Source of the DNA: Deinococcales bacterium
GTDB lineage: Bacteria > Deinococcota > Deinococci > Deinococcales > JAAFIG01
Reading direction: 5' to 3'
NCBI GenBank assembly: GCA_025359505.1
Contig: JANYHH010000057.1
Location: 62,001-126,000 of the forward strand
Length of the DNA stretch: 64,000 bases
The position numbers were made by a program, and so were the translations under genes. Within the stretch, counting starts at the first letter, position 1. Every line of letters begins with the position of its first letter. A model generated the notes under the pieces. That model was not told the origin of the DNA, made no database searches, and saw only the letters and a program-made list of their open reading frames with translations. Shown in pieces: positions 9,843 to 19,703 of this stretch.

Positions 9843-11693
9843 ATGACGCAACTCGCAGAACGTCCCAGTGCTGGTAGTGATAGAGCGACCATCGTCAACG
9901 ATTTCACGATCAACGTCGCCACGGTCAACGGTTCGGGTTCACAGACCGCCAACGCGACGATCGTCAACGCCTTGTTTCACATGGGCATCCCGGTCAACGC
10001 CAAAAACCTCTTCCCGAGCAACATCAAAGGTTTGCCGACTTGGTACAACATCCGCGCCAGCAAGGACGGCTTCACGGCCCGCCGCGACACGGCGGAAGTG
10101 ATGGTTGCCTTCAACGCCAAGACGATTCAACAAGATTTGGCTGATTTGCCCTCGGGTGGCGTGATGCTCTACCCGGATCACCTCAAATTTGAGCAAAACC
10201 GCAGTGATGTTAGCTATTACGCGCTGCCCGCCAACGCGATCATGAAGTTGCACAACGTCGACGTGAAATTCCGCGACCGCATGATTAACATGGTCTACGT
10301 TGGGGCGTTGGCGCAGATTTTGGGTATGGAAATGCAGGAAGTTCACAATTACTTGAGTAAAACCTTCGGTGGTCGCGCCAAGTTGGTCGATCCCAATTTC
10401 AACATCGCCAAGAGCGCCTTTGAGCACTGCGAGCAGAACATCGTCAAATCCGATCCGTTTCGCCTCGAGCGTATGGACGGCAACAAAGACAAGATCATGG
10501 TCGACGGCAATACGGCGGCGGCGCTCGGCGCGGTTTACGGCGGTGTCGGTGTCGTCGCGTGGTATCCGATCACGCCCGCGACCAGCTTGGCGGACGGCTT
10601 GACAGACTTCCTGCCGCGCCTGCGTAAAGATCCCGCGACGGGCAAGGCGACCTTCGCCATCGTGCAAGCCGAGGATGAACTGGCGGCCATCGGTATGCTG
10701 GTCGGTGCGGGCTGGGCGGGCGCGAGGGCCATGACCAGCACCTGCGGGCCGGGCATTTCGCTGATGAGTGAGCTGGCGGGTTACGCGTATTTCGCCGAGA
10801 TTCCACTGGTGATCTGGAACGTGCAGCGCATGGGGCCCAGCACGGGCTTGCCGACGAGGGTCAGTCAGGGCGATTTGCTGGCGACCTATTACCTGTCCCA
10901 CGGCGACACCAAGCACGTCGTCTTGCTGCCCAAAGACCCCAAGGAATGCTTCGAGTTTGGCTGGCGCAGCTTTGACATCGCCGATCAGCTCCAGACACCA
11001 GTCTTCGTCAACAGTGACCTCGACATCGGCATGAACCTGTGGATGAGTGACCGCTTCGAGTACCCGACCGAACCAATGAAGCGCGGCAAGGTGCTGAGCG
11101 CCGATGACGTGAAGGCGCTGGGCAACACCTTCGCTCGTTACCGCGACGAGGACGGCACGGGCGTCGGCCCGCGCACACTGCCCGGCACGGACGCGCTCGG
11201 TGCGGCGTATTTCACACGCGGCACGGGTCACACCGACACGGCCACCTACTCGGAGCGCCCCGGTGACTGGCAGAACAACCTGATTCGCTTGGATCGCAAG
11301 CACGAGTACGCCCGCACGCTCGTGCCCGCCCCAGAGATTCACAGCGCTGGCAGCAAGCTCGGGATCATCGCCATGGGCAGCGCCGATCCAGCGATTCTCG
11401 AGGGTCGCGCTATTTTGGAAGCTCTAGGGTTGACCACCGATTACATGCGCGTTCGCGCCTTACCGTTCAGTACCGAGGTGCGCGAGTTTATCGCGGCACA
11501 CGATGAGCTGTTGGTCGTGGAACTCAACCAGCACGGTCAACTGGCGATTTTGCTGCGTACCGAGTACCCGGAGCTGGCCACGCGCATCAAGAGCATCGCG
11601 CACTGCGATGGCTTACCGCTGAGCGGCGAGTTCGTCGCGGCTCGAGTCACGAAGAATCAGACCGTCCTAACATCGAAAGAGGTGAACGCATGA
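9843..11693 (+). CDS. korA: 2-oxoacid:acceptor oxidoreductase, fused gamma/alpha subunit
   Basis: TVNGSGSQTANATIVNALFHMGIPVNAKNLFPSNIKGLP; AEDELAAIGMLVGAGWAGARAMTSTCGPGISLMSE. Confidence 0.9.
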   Translation: MTQLAERPSAGSDRATIVNDFTINVATVNGSGSQTANATIVNALFHMGIPVNAKNLFPSNIKGLPTWYNIRASKDGFTARRDTAEVMVAFNAKTIQQDLADLPSGGVMLYPDHLKFEQNRSDVSYYALPANAIMKLHNVDVKFRDRMINMVYVGALAQILGMEMQEVHNYLSKTFGGRAKLVDPNFNIAKSAFEHCEQNIVKSDPFRLERMDGNKDKIMVDGNTAAALGAVYGGVGVVAWYPITPATSLADGLTDFLPRLRKDPATGKATFAIVQAEDELAAIGMLVGAGWAGARAMTSTCGPGISLMSELAGYAYFAEIPLVIWNVQRMGPSTGLPTRVSQGDLLATYYLSHGDTKHVVLLPKDPKECFEFGWRSFDIADQLQTPVFVNSDLDIGMNLWMSDRFEYPTEPMKRGKVLSADDVKALGNTFARYRDEDGTGVGPRTLPGTDALGAAYFTRGTGHTDTATYSERPGDWQNNLIRLDRKHEYARTLVPAPEIHSAGSKLGIIAMGSADPAILEGRAILEALGLTTDYMRVRALPFSTEVREFIAAHDELLVVELNQHGQLAILLRTEYPELATRIKSIAHCDGLPLSGEFVAARVTKNQTVLTSKEVNA

Positions 11694-12730
11694 CCGCCGT
11701 CGCCACACCAGAACCGAAATTCAATGCTGTGGGCTTGGAGAAAAGCGATTACAAAGGGCTGACCAGCACGCTGTGCCCCGGTTGCGGGCACGACAGCATC
11801 AGCACGCGGATCATCGACGCGGCGTATCAGCTTTCCATCAAGCCGCACGAGGTCATCAAGCTCAGCGGGATCGGCTGCTCGAGCAAGTCGCCTGCGTACT
11901 TCCTGAACGGCGCTCACGGCATCAACACCGTTCACGGGCGGATGCCGTCAGTCGCCACGGGCGCAATGCTCGCCAACCGCCATCAGCTCGCCATCGGCGT
12001 GTCCGGCGACGGCGATACCGGCAGCATCGGCATGGGGCAGTTCAAGCACATCGTGCGCCGCAACGTGCCGATGGTCTACATCATCGAAAACAACGGTGTG
12101 TACGGCTTGACCAAGGGTCAGTTCAGCGCGACCGCCGACGAGGGGCAATCCTTAAAATACGCGGGTACGAACGAGTTGCCGCCGCTGGATCTGTGCGCCG
12201 AGGCGATCATTGCTGGCGCGGGCTTCGTGGCCCGCAGCTTTGCGGGCGACGCCAAGCAGGTCTCGGAGCTGCTGAAAGCCGCGATGTCGTTCAAGGGAAT
12301 CGCTGTGCTGGACATCATCAGCCCGTGCGTGACCTTCAACAACGACGACAAAAGCACCAAGTCCTACAGCTACGGTAAGGAACACGAAGTGCCGATCCAC
12401 GACATCACCTTCGTGCCTGAATACAATGAAATCAGCATCGATTACGACCCCGGCGAGGTCGTCAGCGTCAAGCTCCACGACGGCCCGGCCGTGCAACTGC
12501 GTAAGCTCAGCAAGGATCACAACCCGACCGACAAGATGAGCGCCCTGCAACTGCTCGAGGACGCCAAACGCAGCGGCGAACTGGTGACGGGCATCGTCTA
12601 CATCAACGAAAGCCGCGAGACGATCGTCGATACCGAAGACGTTCACGAGATCGCACTGGCGCACCTGCCGGAATCGCTGCTGCGCCCAAGCCGCGAATCG
12701 CTCGAGGATGTGATGAAGGACTTCGTTTGA
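11690..12730 (+). CDS. korB: 2-oxoacid:ferredoxin oxidoreductase beta subunit
   Basis: TLCPGCGHDSIS...SGIGCSSKSPAYF, TPP motif SGDGDTGSIGMGQFKHIVRRN; ATGA overlap with korA. Confidence 0.95.
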   Translation: MTAVATPEPKFNAVGLEKSDYKGLTSTLCPGCGHDSISTRIIDAAYQLSIKPHEVIKLSGIGCSSKSPAYFLNGAHGINTVHGRMPSVATGAMLANRHQLAIGVSGDGDTGSIGMGQFKHIVRRNVPMVYIIENNGVYGLTKGQFSATADEGQSLKYAGTNELPPLDLCAEAIIAGAGFVARSFAGDAKQVSELLKAAMSFKGIAVLDIISPCVTFNNDDKSTKSYSYGKEHEVPIHDITFVPEYNEISIDYDPGEVVSVKLHDGPAVQLRKLSKDHNPTDKMSALQLLEDAKRSGELVTGIVYINESRETIVDTEDVHEIALAHLPESLLRPSRESLEDVMKDFV

Positions 12731-12788
12731 AGATCAGGCGAAGGGCGAAGGGCAAAAGTTAACAGCCAAATTTTTTCAATCTGCTCTG

Positions 12789-12815
12789 ACCGTCTCAAGA
12801 CTTGAGGCGGTTTTT
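12789..12815 (+). terminator. rho-independent terminator after korAB
   Basis: ACCGTCTCAAG-A-CTTGAGGCGGTTTTT. Confidence 0.8.
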
Positions 12816-12826
12816 GCTGCATTCGA

Positions 12827-13189
12827 TCACAGGCAGCTCGAGCGCAACTGGCTCGAGCGTTTAACGCCATCACCTGAAACGGTGAATTGCACGGGATCGC
12901 CCAGCCGCTTGCCAGCCCAGCAAAACCCGTCACTCGAGGACTCGAGGCGGGTGACGGTGAAGCCGTCGGGTACGCTGGCTAAACCGATAGATTGCAGTTC
13001 CTCGAGAGTCACAGCGTAAGTGCGCCGCTTGGTGAAATACTCGAGTTGCTTTTGCTGCAACGCGTTCAGGTAGCCCTCCAGACCCGCTTCGTTGTCGGTG
13101 TAGCGCGTGCCGAACAGCGCGAACGCCACTGCACCCAGCGCGATCAGTGCGAGCGCGGCAAAAATACCGACCCCTCGAGATGCCGTCAT
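12827..13189 (-). CDS. hypothetical membrane-anchored protein (pilin-like N-terminal helix)
   Basis: single N-terminal hydrophobic segment then soluble domain. Confidence 0.5.
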   Translation of the reverse strand: MTASRGVGIFAALALIALGAVAFALFGTRYTDNEAGLEGYLNALQQKQLEYFTKRRTYAVTLEELQSIGLASVPDGFTVTRLESSSDGFCWAGKRLGDPVQFTVSGDGVKRSSQLRSSCL

Positions 13190-13245
13190 GTCGTCAGCCT
13201 TTCACGCCTTTATGAGCGATGCTGAGGCGGCGTAGTATTAGCGCC

Positions 13246-13728
13246 ATGTACTACATTAAAGGGCGCATCGGTGGGCTAGCGAACGGGCTGGACGTGGATT
13301 TGCAACTGAACGGCGATCAGCTCACAGGACGGATCGGCGGCGATCAGGTCGGTTCGGACGTGCAGCTCGAGGTGAGTTCAGGTCATGCCAACGGGCGGAT
13401 CGGCGGGACGCACCACGGCTTTGATGTCCATGCGACGGTGCTGCCGGATGGCGTGAGAGCCAGACTGGGTGGTTTGGTCGGTGGGGATAACCTCGAGTTG
13501 CAGATTGGCGACGGCGTTCACGGGCGTTTCAGCGGCGCGGTGATCGGCAAAGACGTGAACTTTGAGCTGCATGGAAACATCGTTACCGGCTTGAGTCTGC
13601 AAGGGCGGATCGGCGGCGGCATGGACGGCAAGGACGTTCATGTCACCAGCAACGCGCCGACTGGTCTGGCGGCGCTCGCAGCCGTCATCGCGTTCAAGCT
13701 GCTCGAGGATGGCGCAGTTCAGTCGTGA
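13246..13728 (+). CDS. hypothetical GRIGG-repeat protein
   Basis: about six ~22-aa repeats with GRIGG...G.DV.L. Confidence 0.75.
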   Translation: MYYIKGRIGGLANGLDVDLQLNGDQLTGRIGGDQVGSDVQLEVSSGHANGRIGGTHHGFDVHATVLPDGVRARLGGLVGGDNLELQIGDGVHGRFSGAVIGKDVNFELHGNIVTGLSLQGRIGGGMDGKDVHVTSNAPTGLAALAAVIAFKLLEDGAVQS

Positions 13729-14831
13729 GCGGTTCGGTTGCAAGTGACGACACGCACGCGCTGGTCAACCTTGAGGCGATTCGCGGCAATGCCCGCAGAT
13801 TATCCGCATTCGCGGGCAAGCCGATTCTCGCCCCCATCAAAGCCGATGCTTACGGTCACGGCGCGGTGCGCGTCGCCATCGCGCTCGAGCCGCTGGTCTG
13901 GGGCTTCGCGGTCGCCACGACCAGCGAAGCGCTGGCGTTACGCGCTGCGGGTATCGTCAAAGACGTATTGCTGCTGACGCCTCCCCGCCCTTCTAGCCTC
14001 GCGGCGCTCGTTCATAGCGGCGTGTCGTTCGTGGTCAGTTCCTTAGAGGAACTTGCGCTGCTGACCCGCGAGGCAGCGACGCAAGGCGAGACCGTGCGCG
14101 TTCACCTCAAAGTCAACACGGGCTTGAATCGCCTTGGGGCTGCGCCCGAAGCAGCCGCTCGAGTCTTGTTGGAAATCGGGCGACACACCTCGAGCCTCGA
14201 GTTGGTCGGTGTGATGACGCATCTGGTCGACAGCGAAGACGCTGCTCCAGAATGGGCAGCCGTGCAGCTTGAGCGCTTCAATCAATTCCTCGAGACGCAT
14301 CGGGTGTCCGTCCCGTACCGCCACGCCGCGAACACGGGCGGCGTGCTCAATCGCGCCTTGGGCGCACATTTTGACTTGATTCGCCCCGGCATCGGTCTGT
14401 ACGGCTACGCGCCCGGAACAAACTTGGCAGGCATCATTCTACTCGAGCCAGCCATGACCCTGCGCGGGCCAGTGATTCACGTCAAAGACCTCGCGGCTGG
14501 GCAGCCCGTGTCGTACAACGCCACGTGGCACGCCCAAACCGACACTCGGGTTGCCACGGTGCGGATTGGCTACGCCGACGGCTACCCGCGCAGCCTATCC
14601 AACCGCGCTTCGGCGCTGGTGAACGGTTCACCTGTGCCACAAATCGGGCGCGTCTGCATGGATCAGCTCTTGCTCGAGGTCGCGGGTCTCGAGGTGGCGG
14701 TCGGTGATCTGGTCACGCTGTTCGGGGCGGGCGCGATCACCGCCGATCAGGTCGCAAGCTGGGCGGGCACGAACAGTTACGAGATTCTGACCGGGATTGC
14801 CGCTCGAGTCCCAAGGGTTTATCTCGAGTGA
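13725..14831 (+). CDS. alr: alanine racemase
   Basis: PIKADAYGHGAVRVA PLP motif; NTGLNRLG; RPGIGLYGYAP. Confidence 0.95.
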   Translation: MSGSVASDDTHALVNLEAIRGNARRLSAFAGKPILAPIKADAYGHGAVRVAIALEPLVWGFAVATTSEALALRAAGIVKDVLLLTPPRPSSLAALVHSGVSFVVSSLEELALLTREAATQGETVRVHLKVNTGLNRLGAAPEAAARVLLEIGRHTSSLELVGVMTHLVDSEDAAPEWAAVQLERFNQFLETHRVSVPYRHAANTGGVLNRALGAHFDLIRPGIGLYGYAPGTNLAGIILLEPAMTLRGPVIHVKDLAAGQPVSYNATWHAQTDTRVATVRIGYADGYPRSLSNRASALVNGSPVPQIGRVCMDQLLLEVAGLEVAVGDLVTLFGAGAITADQVASWAGTNSYEILTGIAARVPRVYLE

Positions 14832-14975
14832 TCCGGTTTGAAGCGTTGGTGCGTGGGTTCGCTCCTGAGAACCCCTAGAGATCAAATAGTAAGGGCTTGC
14901 CACTGCAACATTGACTCCAACGCAATCTGGAACACGTGCTGTACAGCCTCTGTACGAATCTCGAGCGTCGCACAG

Positions 14976-15063
14976 CCCTCTCCCCCAGCCCCTCTCCCGC
15001 CGGTATTGACTTGTACGCATGGGCGTGACCGGGAGAGGGTGGCGCTTTAGCGACGGGAGAGGG
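14976..15063. repeat. inverted repeats CCCTCTCCC / GGGAGAGGG
   Basis: CCCTCTCCC at 14976 and 14990; CGGGAGAGGG at 15030 and 15054. Confidence 0.8.
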
Positions 15064-15160
15064 TTGCGACGGGCGAACGACTTTACACGGTCAAACGGTC
15101 GTGTCTCACGGCATCAGTGATGAAGTCGGAGTGTATGGCCACTGCAAGCCCCCGTCGCCA

Positions 15161-16420
15161 TCACGCTCGAGCGTCGTACACCACCCGACCGCCGACAATC
15201 GTTGCAACCGCCCAGCCGCGCAACGCTTCGCCTGCCCACGGGCTGCCAAATCGCGCTTTGGACTTGAACGCGCTCGGGTCGACGCGCCGCTCACTGCTCA
15301 AGTCAAACAGCGTCACGTCCGCGACCGCGCCGACCTCGAGACTCGGATGCGGCAAGTCCAGCAACTGCGCTGGGCCAGCGGTCATCAGTTCCACCAATCG
15401 TGTCAACTCGAGCTTGCCCGTGTGAACGAAGCGCGTGTAGAGCAGCGGGAAGCACAGTTCAATATTGGCGATGCCGAACGGAGCCTCGAGCAGATCGCGC
15501 TCTTTTTCAGCAGCCGTGTGCGGCGCGTGATCCGTGCCGATGCAATCGATTGTCCCGTCCAGAATCCCTTGGAGCAATGCGTCGCAATCGCTTTGCAAGC
15601 GCAGGGGCGGCGCGACTTTATAAATCGCGTCGAAGGACTCGAGCGCCGAATCCGTCAGCGTCAAATGGTGTGGCCCGACCTCGCAAGTCACGCGCACGCC
15701 CTGAGCCTTCGCCCCCCTGACCAACTCAAGGCCCCTTGCAGAGGACAGGTGCTGCACGTGCAAACGCCCGCTGGTCGCGGCGACGATCTCCAAATCGCGG
15801 GCGATGCGGGCGGCTTCGGCGACGACGGGATTGCCCGGCAGTCCTAACGTTTCCGAGACCAGCCCCTCGTTCATCACGCCGTCGCCGCGCAAACCGGCGT
15901 CCTCGGCGTGAACACTGACCACCAGCCCGAGCGCCGCTGCGTAAATCAGTGCTCGGCGCAGCAGTCCCGCGTCTTCGTTGGTGCGCCCGTCATCGGTCAG
16001 CATCACCGCGCCAGCGGCTTTGAGCGCAGCCGCGTCGCTTAATAACTTGCCTTGCTGCCCTTGCGTGACGGCGGCCGCTGGCAATAGCCGCGCCAGACCG
16101 AGCTGGGATGCCCGCTCGAGCAATGCCCGCACGACCTCTGGCGTGTCAATGACGGGCGCAGTGTTCGGCATGCAAACCACGCTGCCGTACCCACCTGCGA
16201 CCGCTGCCTGCAATCCAGTCTCCAAACTTTCCTTTTCCTCTTGCCCCGGCGAGCGCAGGTGCGCGTGCGGGTCGATCAGCGCGGGCGTGACCAGCAGCCC
16301 AGCGCCGTCAATCTCGAGGTCTGGTGCTGCGGACAAACTCGAGACGATCACGCCGTTTTCGATCAGCACGTCTCGAGATTTGCCGTGCATGTCGGTGGCG
16401 TTGGATATTCTTAGTTTCAC
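15161..16420 (-). CDS. pyrC: dihydroorotase
   Basis: ALIDPHAHLRSPGQEEKESLETG; DCIGTDHAPHTAAEK; downstream of pyrB. Confidence 0.95.
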   Translation of the reverse strand: MKLRISNATDMHGKSRDVLIENGVIVSSLSAAPDLEIDGAGLLVTPALIDPHAHLRSPGQEEKESLETGLQAAVAGGYGSVVCMPNTAPVIDTPEVVRALLERASQLGLARLLPAAAVTQGQQGKLLSDAAALKAAGAVMLTDDGRTNEDAGLLRRALIYAAALGLVVSVHAEDAGLRGDGVMNEGLVSETLGLPGNPVVAEAARIARDLEIVAATSGRLHVQHLSSARGLELVRGAKAQGVRVTCEVGPHHLTLTDSALESFDAIYKVAPPLRLQSDCDALLQGILDGTIDCIGTDHAPHTAAEKERDLLEAPFGIANIELCFPLLYTRFVHTGKLELTRLVELMTAGPAQLLDLPHPSLEVGAVADVTLFDLSSERRVDPSAFKSKARFGSPWAGEALRGWAVATIVGGRVVYDARA

Positions 16421-16444
16421 TGATTCCTCCAGTTGCTGGACTCA

Positions 16445-16464
16445 GGGCGAAACATGTTTCGCCC
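16445..16464. repeat. dispersed palindrome GGGCGAAACATGTTTCGCCC (followed by CCTACGG)
   Basis: perfect inverted repeat between pyrB and pyrC. Confidence 0.85.
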
Positions 16465-16489
16465 CTACGGTTGCTCGGGCGATACGCGT

Positions 16490-17401
16490 TTAGTTTTTGC
16501 CGACCAGCAGGTGATACAAAACCGCCATTCGCACCGGCAAACCATTGGCGACTTGCTGCAACACCAAACTGCGCCCTGAGTCCGCCAATACGCTCTCGAT
16601 CTCGAGGTCGCGGTTCATCGGGCCCGGATGCAAGACCACTGCGTCGGGTCGCGCTTTGCCCATGCGCTGGGCGTTGACCTGATACGTCTCGCGGTACTCC
16701 TCCAAGCTCGGCAGGTAGCCCGCACTCATCCGCTCGAGCTGCAAGCGCAGCGCCATCACCGCGTGCGCTCCGGTGAGCGCCTCGCCGATGTCGGTCGTGA
16801 CCGTCACGCCGTCCGCCTCGAGTTCTGCGGGCAGCAGCGTCGCGGGCCCGCACAAGCGCACTTTCGCGCCGAGTTTCGGCAGCAACTCCGCGTTGCTTCG
16901 CGCCACGCGGCTGTGACGCACGTCGCCAATGATGGCGACCTCCAGCCCCTCGAGCGAACCGAATTTTTGCTTCAAGGTGTACGCGTCCAGCAGCGCTTGC
17001 GTCGGATGGGCGCGGCGTCCATCGCCGGCGTTGACGACCTTGGCGTTCGTCCAGCGTGACACTTGATGCGCTGCGCCTGAAGCGCCGTGCCGCACGATGA
17101 AGGCATCAATCTTCATCGCCTCGAGCGTCTGAATCGTGTCCTTCAAACTCTCGCCTTTGGCGGTGCTGCTGTTGGCAGCCGTGAAGGTCACGACATCGGC
17201 GCTCATCCGCCGCGCCGCTAGCTCGAAACTCAATCTGGTGCGCGTGCTGTTCTCAAAAAACGCGGTGCAGACCGTGAAGCCTTGCAGCGCCGGAACTTTC
17301 TTGACGGGCCGCTCCAGCACACCCGCCATCACGACCGCCGTCTCGAGCATCCCCTCGAGCTGGGCGCGGTCGAGCTTCGAGAAATCGAGTAGGTCTTTCA
17401 T
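16490..17401 (-). CDS. pyrB: aspartate carbamoyltransferase catalytic subunit
   Basis: FFENSTRTRLSFELAARRM; GDGRRAHPTQALLDAYTL; HPGPMNRDLE. Confidence 0.95.
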   Translation of the reverse strand: MKDLLDFSKLDRAQLEGMLETAVVMAGVLERPVKKVPALQGFTVCTAFFENSTRTRLSFELAARRMSADVVTFTAANSSTAKGESLKDTIQTLEAMKIDAFIVRHGASGAAHQVSRWTNAKVVNAGDGRRAHPTQALLDAYTLKQKFGSLEGLEVAIIGDVRHSRVARSNAELLPKLGAKVRLCGPATLLPAELEADGVTVTTDIGEALTGAHAVMALRLQLERMSAGYLPSLEEYRETYQVNAQRMGKARPDAVVLHPGPMNRDLEIESVLADSGRSLVLQQVANGLPVRMAVLYHLLVGKN

Positions 17402-17490
17402 AGGCGCACCTCGAATCCAGCAGCGCTCGAGCTGCATCTGTTCACCGTAGGGGCGCGACGCATTGCGCCTTTACCACCCTCGAGTGCCGC

Positions 17491-17521
17491 AAAAAAACGC
17501 CTCCCGCAACGCACGGAAGGC
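17491..17521 (-). terminator. terminator-like hairpin between pyrR and pyrB, possible attenuator
   Basis: minus strand GCCTTCCG-TGCGTTG-CGGGAGGC-GTTTTTTT, enclosed by 9-bp inverted repeat ACCCTCGAG/CTCGAGGGT. Confidence 0.7.
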
Positions 17522-17543
17522 TCGAGGGTCAGGGATGAGCGCT

Positions 17544-18107
17544 TCACGACTTGACCTCGCCGCGCAGCTCGTACAATTCAACCGCGTCCTCGCCATCAGT
17601 CTCTAGGAGTTTGACTTTGACGATTTCCTGCTTGCTCGTCGGAATGTTCTTACCGACGTAATCGGCCCGAATCGGCAACTCGCGGTGGCCGCGATCAATC
17701 AACACCGCCAGTTGGATGCTCGTCGGGCGACCCAAGTCAATCAGCGCGTCCAGCCCAGCCCTCGCCGTGCGCCCTGTGTAGAACACATCGTCCACCAAAA
17801 CAATTCGGCGACTGCTGATATCGAACGGTACTTCCGTCTGACGGACGATCGGCTGCAAACCCACTTCGGACAGGTCATCGCGGTACAAGGTGATATCAAG
17901 CTTCCCGCTCGGAATCGTCACGCCCTCGAGTTCACTGACTTTCAAAGCGATGCGCTCCGCCAGCGGAATGCCCCGCGTGTGAATGCCGACAATCGCCAGA
18001 TTACTCGCGCCTTTGTTGCGCTCCAGAATCTCGTGCGCGATCCGCGTGATCGCCCGCCGCATATCGTCTGGCTCGAGCAGCTTGGCTTTAAACTCGAGTC
18101 GCGCCAT
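17544..18107 (-). CDS. pyrR: bifunctional pyr operon regulator / uracil phosphoribosyltransferase
   Basis: [28 protein letters not shown] motif, [28 protein letters not shown] at 18107. Confidence 0.95.
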   Translation of the reverse strand: MARLEFKAKLLEPDDMRRAITRIAHEILERNKGASNLAIVGIHTRGIPLAERIALKVSELEGVTIPSGKLDITLYRDDLSEVGLQPIVRQTEVPFDISSRRIVLVDDVFYTGRTARAGLDALIDLGRPTSIQLAVLIDRGHRELPIRADYVGKNIPTSKQEIVKVKLLETDGEDAVELYELRGEVKS

Positions 18108-18306
18108 ATGTCCCCCGGTGATCTGCGAGCGGCGAAAAAATATGCCCAGCAACGGTGTGCAGGGCAAGTGGCAAGTTGCTCATGATTCCCCCTTCGCCGC
18201 CTCGCGGGACGACATTAAAGTACACCCGCAATTCTAAGGCGAGGCTCGAGGGTCGCGCAAGGGGAGAGGTGATTTGCTCGGCGTTAATCGAGCAACGACC
18301 GCGTTG

Positions 18307-18335
18307 CAAGGGCGAGCGGCCGCTCGCCCCTACGA
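18307..18335. repeat. dispersed palindrome GGGCGAGCGGCCGCTCGCCCCTACG
   Basis: inverted repeat in intergenic region. Confidence 0.85.
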
Positions 18336-18371
18336 AAACTATGCATGGCTCGAGCATTTGCCACTATCACC

Positions 18372-18399
18372 GCAGGGGCGAGGCGTGCCTCGCCCCTGC
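18372..18399. repeat. dispersed palindrome GCAGGGGCGAGGC-GT-GCCTCGCCCCTGC
   Basis: 13-bp perfect arms. Confidence 0.9.
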
Positions 18400-18470
18400 A
18401 ACGCTCAAAACGCCATTGAGCTTCACATCGACCGATTCTCGAGCCGGAACGCCCCGCGCCGCCACCGCGT

Positions 18471-19598
18471 ATGACAGACTCGAGACATACCGTGACCTGC
18501 CCAACTTGCAATGCCCCAACAAACTCGAGTAACCCGCATTGCCGCACGTGCGGCGCGTCGCTGACCGCTCCACCGACGGTCGCGCCCTCGAGCGAAGATT
18601 TAGCGCCGGGCACATTGATTGGCAAGCACTACCGCATCCTCGAGCGGCTGGGACGCGGCGGTTTCGGCATCACATATCGCGGCTTCGATGCGATCACCAA
18701 AAGTTACGTCGCCATCAAGGAACTTTTCCCAGACGGTGCGGCGACTCGAGGTCAAGGCGGATGGGTCGTGCCGAGCGACCGCAACGAATTCGAGCGTTTG
18801 CTGGTGCGGATGCAGTTTGAATCGAAAACCCTGCAACTGCTGCGCCACAAAAGCGCGACTCGAGTGATTGACCTGATTGACGCCAACGGCACAGTGTATT
18901 TGGTGATGGAGTTTCTGGGTGGCGAGACCTTGGAGGCGCGGATCGCGTCGGGTCGCAAGCTGCTGAACATCGAGGCTCGAGAAATCCTGTTCGTGGTGCT
19001 GGCGGTGCTCGAGGAATTGCACGGGTTGGCGCTGCTGCACCGCGACATCAAACCCGCCAATATTATGTTGAATTTGGAAGGTCAGGGCGGGCAGCGCGTA
19101 GAGTTGATCGACTTCGGCAGCCTCGTGAAATTTCACGCTGGGCAACGCGCCCGCTTCGAGCGGCTGCTGACGCCGATGTACGCGCCGCTCGAGCAGTACG
19201 GTGAGTTGGTCGAACTCGCGCCCGCCACGGATTTCTACGCGCTCGGCGCGACGCTGTATCACGCGCTAACGCTGCACGCCCCGCCCAGTGCGCTCGAGCG
19301 AGCCAAGGGTACAGTGCTGACCCCGATTCGTGACCTCGAGCCTGCGATTGACGCGGGACTGGCGCGGTTCGTGACGATGAGTTTGGAGATGCGGCTTGAT
19401 GACCGACCGCAGAACGTCTCGAGCGCATTGCAGGTACTGCACGCAGGAGCAGTCTCGAGTTTCGGCGTTGGTGCGACTGGGCCGACACATTTGGGAACAC
19501 GAATTGATTTGAAATGGCAGATTCCGCTGGCAATTTTCGGGTTGCTGCTGATTGCCGCGTTTGCGAACTACGTTTACGACTTATTGATTGGTCGCTGA
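18471..19598 (+). CDS. serine/threonine protein kinase with N-terminal zinc ribbon and C-terminal TM helix
   Basis: CPTCNAPTNSSNPHCRTCG; LGRGGFGITYRGFD; LLHRDIKPANIML; IDFGS; C-terminal hydrophobic segment. Confidence 0.9.
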   Translation: MTDSRHTVTCPTCNAPTNSSNPHCRTCGASLTAPPTVAPSSEDLAPGTLIGKHYRILERLGRGGFGITYRGFDAITKSYVAIKELFPDGAATRGQGGWVVPSDRNEFERLLVRMQFESKTLQLLRHKSATRVIDLIDANGTVYLVMEFLGGETLEARIASGRKLLNIEAREILFVVLAVLEELHGLALLHRDIKPANIMLNLEGQGGQRVELIDFGSLVKFHAGQRARFERLLTPMYAPLEQYGELVELAPATDFYALGATLYHALTLHAPPSALERAKGTVLTPIRDLEPAIDAGLARFVTMSLEMRLDDRPQNVSSALQVLHAGAVSSFGVGATGPTHLGTRIDLKWQIPLAIFGLLLIAAFANYVYDLLIGR

Positions 19599-19644
19599 AC
19601 CTCGAGTCTCGAGCCACTGATCTCGAGCGCTGACCTCGAGCCAT

Positions 19645-19672
19645 GAAAAAAGGGGCAGCGCGTGGCTGCCCC
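19645..19672 (-). terminator. terminator downstream of BMP lipoprotein gene
   Basis: GGGGCAGC-GCGTG-GCTGCCCC; T-run on minus strand. Confidence 0.85.
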
Positions 19673-19703
19673 TCTGATTTGCGTGCTGCTTACTTCACAG
19701 TAT

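Noticed and set aside
9939-11342. 467-aa ORF on the minus strand
   Set aside because: Antisense to korA, which has clear motifs; composition-driven open frame in high-GC DNA
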